A stretch of DNA of 13,882 nucleotides from contig JAAZAC010000156.1 of the NCBI GenBank assembly GCA_012514545.1, forward strand, positions 1 through 13,882, read 5' to 3'. The notes below the pieces were generated by a model, which did no database searches, had not been told where the DNA came from, and saw nothing but the letters and a program-made list of their open reading frames with translations. How positions within the stretch are numbered: the stretch's first letter is position 1; every line of letters begins with the position of its first letter. This stretch comes from Actinomycetales bacterium (GTDB lineage Bacteria > Actinomycetota > Actinomycetes > Actinomycetales > Cellulomonadaceae). Made by a program: the position numbers and the translations under genes. Of this stretch, positions 13,303 through 13,882 are shown piece by piece.

Positions 13303-13318
13303 GTGGGAAGGCTCCCAC
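13303..13318. promoter_or_regulatory. CelR-like operator before the GH3 gene
   Basis: The minus strand reads GTGGGAGCCTTCCCAC, directly before the GH3 ATG. Its core TGGGAGCCTTCCCA matches 12 of 14 bases of the CelR (LacI family) operator TGGGAGCGCTCCCA described for cellulolytic actinobacteria. CelR is released by cellobiose, so induction by cello-oligosaccharides is predicted. No clear -10 box for this gene was found. Confidence 0.65.
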
Positions 13319-13381
13319 CGCGCCCCGACGCGCGCGGCCCGCTCAGGTCACGGTCCTGCGTCGGTCCGGCCACGGGTTCAC

Positions 13382-13387
13382 TACGGT
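13382..13387 (+). promoter_or_regulatory. Putative -10 box (TACGGT) of pgi
   Basis: TACGGT lies 24 nt before the pgi GTG, giving a leader of about 18 nt that holds the Shine-Dalgarno AAGGAGGA (13399-13406). This gene, unlike most in the window, appears to be leadered. Confidence 0.45.
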
Positions 13388-13411
13388 GGGACGCGACGAA
13401 GGAGGACACCC

Positions 13412-13882
13412 GTGACCCGACCGCCCGTCGACCCCACCGGAACGGCCGCCTGGGCCGAGCTCGCCGCCCACCACGCGGCGCTCGTCCCCGACCTGCGCGG
13501 CTGGTTCGCCGCCGACCCCGGGCGCGCGGAGCGCCTCACGTTCGCCGTCGGCGACCTGCACGTCGACCTGTCCAAGAACCTCGTCACGGACGAGACGGTG
13601 GCCCTCCTCGTCCGCCTCGCCGAGGAGGTCGGCCTCGCCGACCGCATCGAGGCGATGTTCGCCGGCGAGCGGATCAACGTCACCGAGGACCGCTCGGTGC
13701 TGCACACCGCGCTGCGGCGGCCGCCGGGCGCGCAGCCGCCGCTCGTCGTCGGCGGCCAGGACGTCGACGCCGACGTGCAGGCCGAGCTCGCCAAGGTCTT
13801 CGCGTTCGCCGAGCGGGTGCGCTCGGGCGAGTGGCGCGGCGTGACCGGCGAGCCCGTGCGCACGGTGGTGAACATCGGCATC
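13412..13882 (+). CDS. pgi: Glucose-6-phosphate isomerase, partial, C-terminus outside window
   Basis: The first 157 codons are visible; the family is usually about 550 residues. The enzyme interconverts glucose 6-phosphate and fructose 6-phosphate in glycolysis and gluconeogenesis in the cytoplasm. Diagnostic segments are FAVGDLHVDLSKNLVTDET (44-62), FAGERINVTEDRSVLHTALR (83-102, matching the family's FAGExIN-TE-RAVLH-ALR block) and RTVVNIGI at the right edge, just where the GIGGSDLGP signature would begin. The start is GTG 13412, about 5 nt after a near-perfect Shine-Dalgarno (AAGGAGGA). It is divergent from the GH3 gene, a sensible pairing since GH3 products enter the cell as glucose. There is no stop or frameshift in the visible part. 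Confidence 0.95.
   Translation, partial: MTRPPVDPTGTAAWAELAAHHAALVPDLRGWFAADPGRAERLTFAVGDLHVDLSKNLVTDETVALLVRLAEEVGLADRIEAMFAGERINVTEDRSVLHTALRRPPGAQPPLVVGGQDVDADVQAELAKVFAFAERVRSGEWRGVTGEPVRTVVNIGI

Noticed and set aside
10172..13318. A 1048-codon minus-strand frame joining GNAT to out-of-frame GH3 sequence
   Set aside because: Only the last 162 codons (GNAT) have family similarity; upstream is a shadow of the sirtuin and GH3 genes.

Overview
The window is chromosomal DNA of very high G+C content with strongly GC-biased third codon positions. It looks like a Micrococcales-type actinobacterium, possibly Cellulomonas or a relative. The signs are an acyl-CoA carboxylase with a small epsilon subunit, many GTG starts, TANNNT -10 boxes placed 6-7 nt before start codons (leaderless transcripts), a DtxR/IdeR-type iron box, and a CelR-like operator in front of a glycoside hydrolase family 3 (GH3) lipoprotein. 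The genus is inferred. No phage, IS element, CRISPR array, tRNA or rRNA was seen. Gene density is high and no gene-free stretch exceeds 150 bases.

Layout: (1) 1-1299 (-), the N-terminal 433 residues of a DUF885 metallopeptidase-like protein; (2) 1442-2062 (+), a DinB-like protein, followed by a GC hairpin; (3) 2123-3954 (-), accE and accD of an acyl-CoA carboxylase, divergent from (4) 4060-4905 (+), birA, with two similar palindromes in the shared promoter region; (5) 4938-5927 (+), a class III adenylate cyclase with an N-terminal regulatory domain; (6) 5932-6768 (-), an SRAP DNA-protein crosslink protein; (7) 6884-9263 (-), a feoA-feoB-feoC-like ferrous iron operon with 4-nt overlaps and an iron box, preceded on the same strand by (8) 9296-10126, a DUF72 protein; (9) 10172-10660 (-), a GNAT acetyltransferase divergent from (10) 10781-11542 (+), a sirtuin; (11) 11497-13302 (-), a GH3 lipoprotein whose 3' end overlaps the sirtuin gene; (12) 13412-13882 (+), the start of glucose-6-phosphate isomerase.

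Functional themes: BirA should biotinylate the alpha subunit that works with AccD/AccE; that alpha subunit is not in the window. FeoA, FeoB and the Cys-rich FeoC-like protein form one ferrous iron uptake module under iron control. The GH3 lipoprotein releases sugars at the cell surface, and its neighbour Pgi feeds glucose 6-phosphate into glycolysis. Most genes are housekeeping. The regions most worth a second look are the accD/birA intergenic palindromes, an imperfect 34-nt direct repeat that brackets the sirtuin gene with one copy inside the GH3 gene, the unusual G4/G5 motifs of FeoB with the Cys-rich FeoA and FeoC, and a 32-nt cluster of DnaA-box-like sequences between SRAP and feo.
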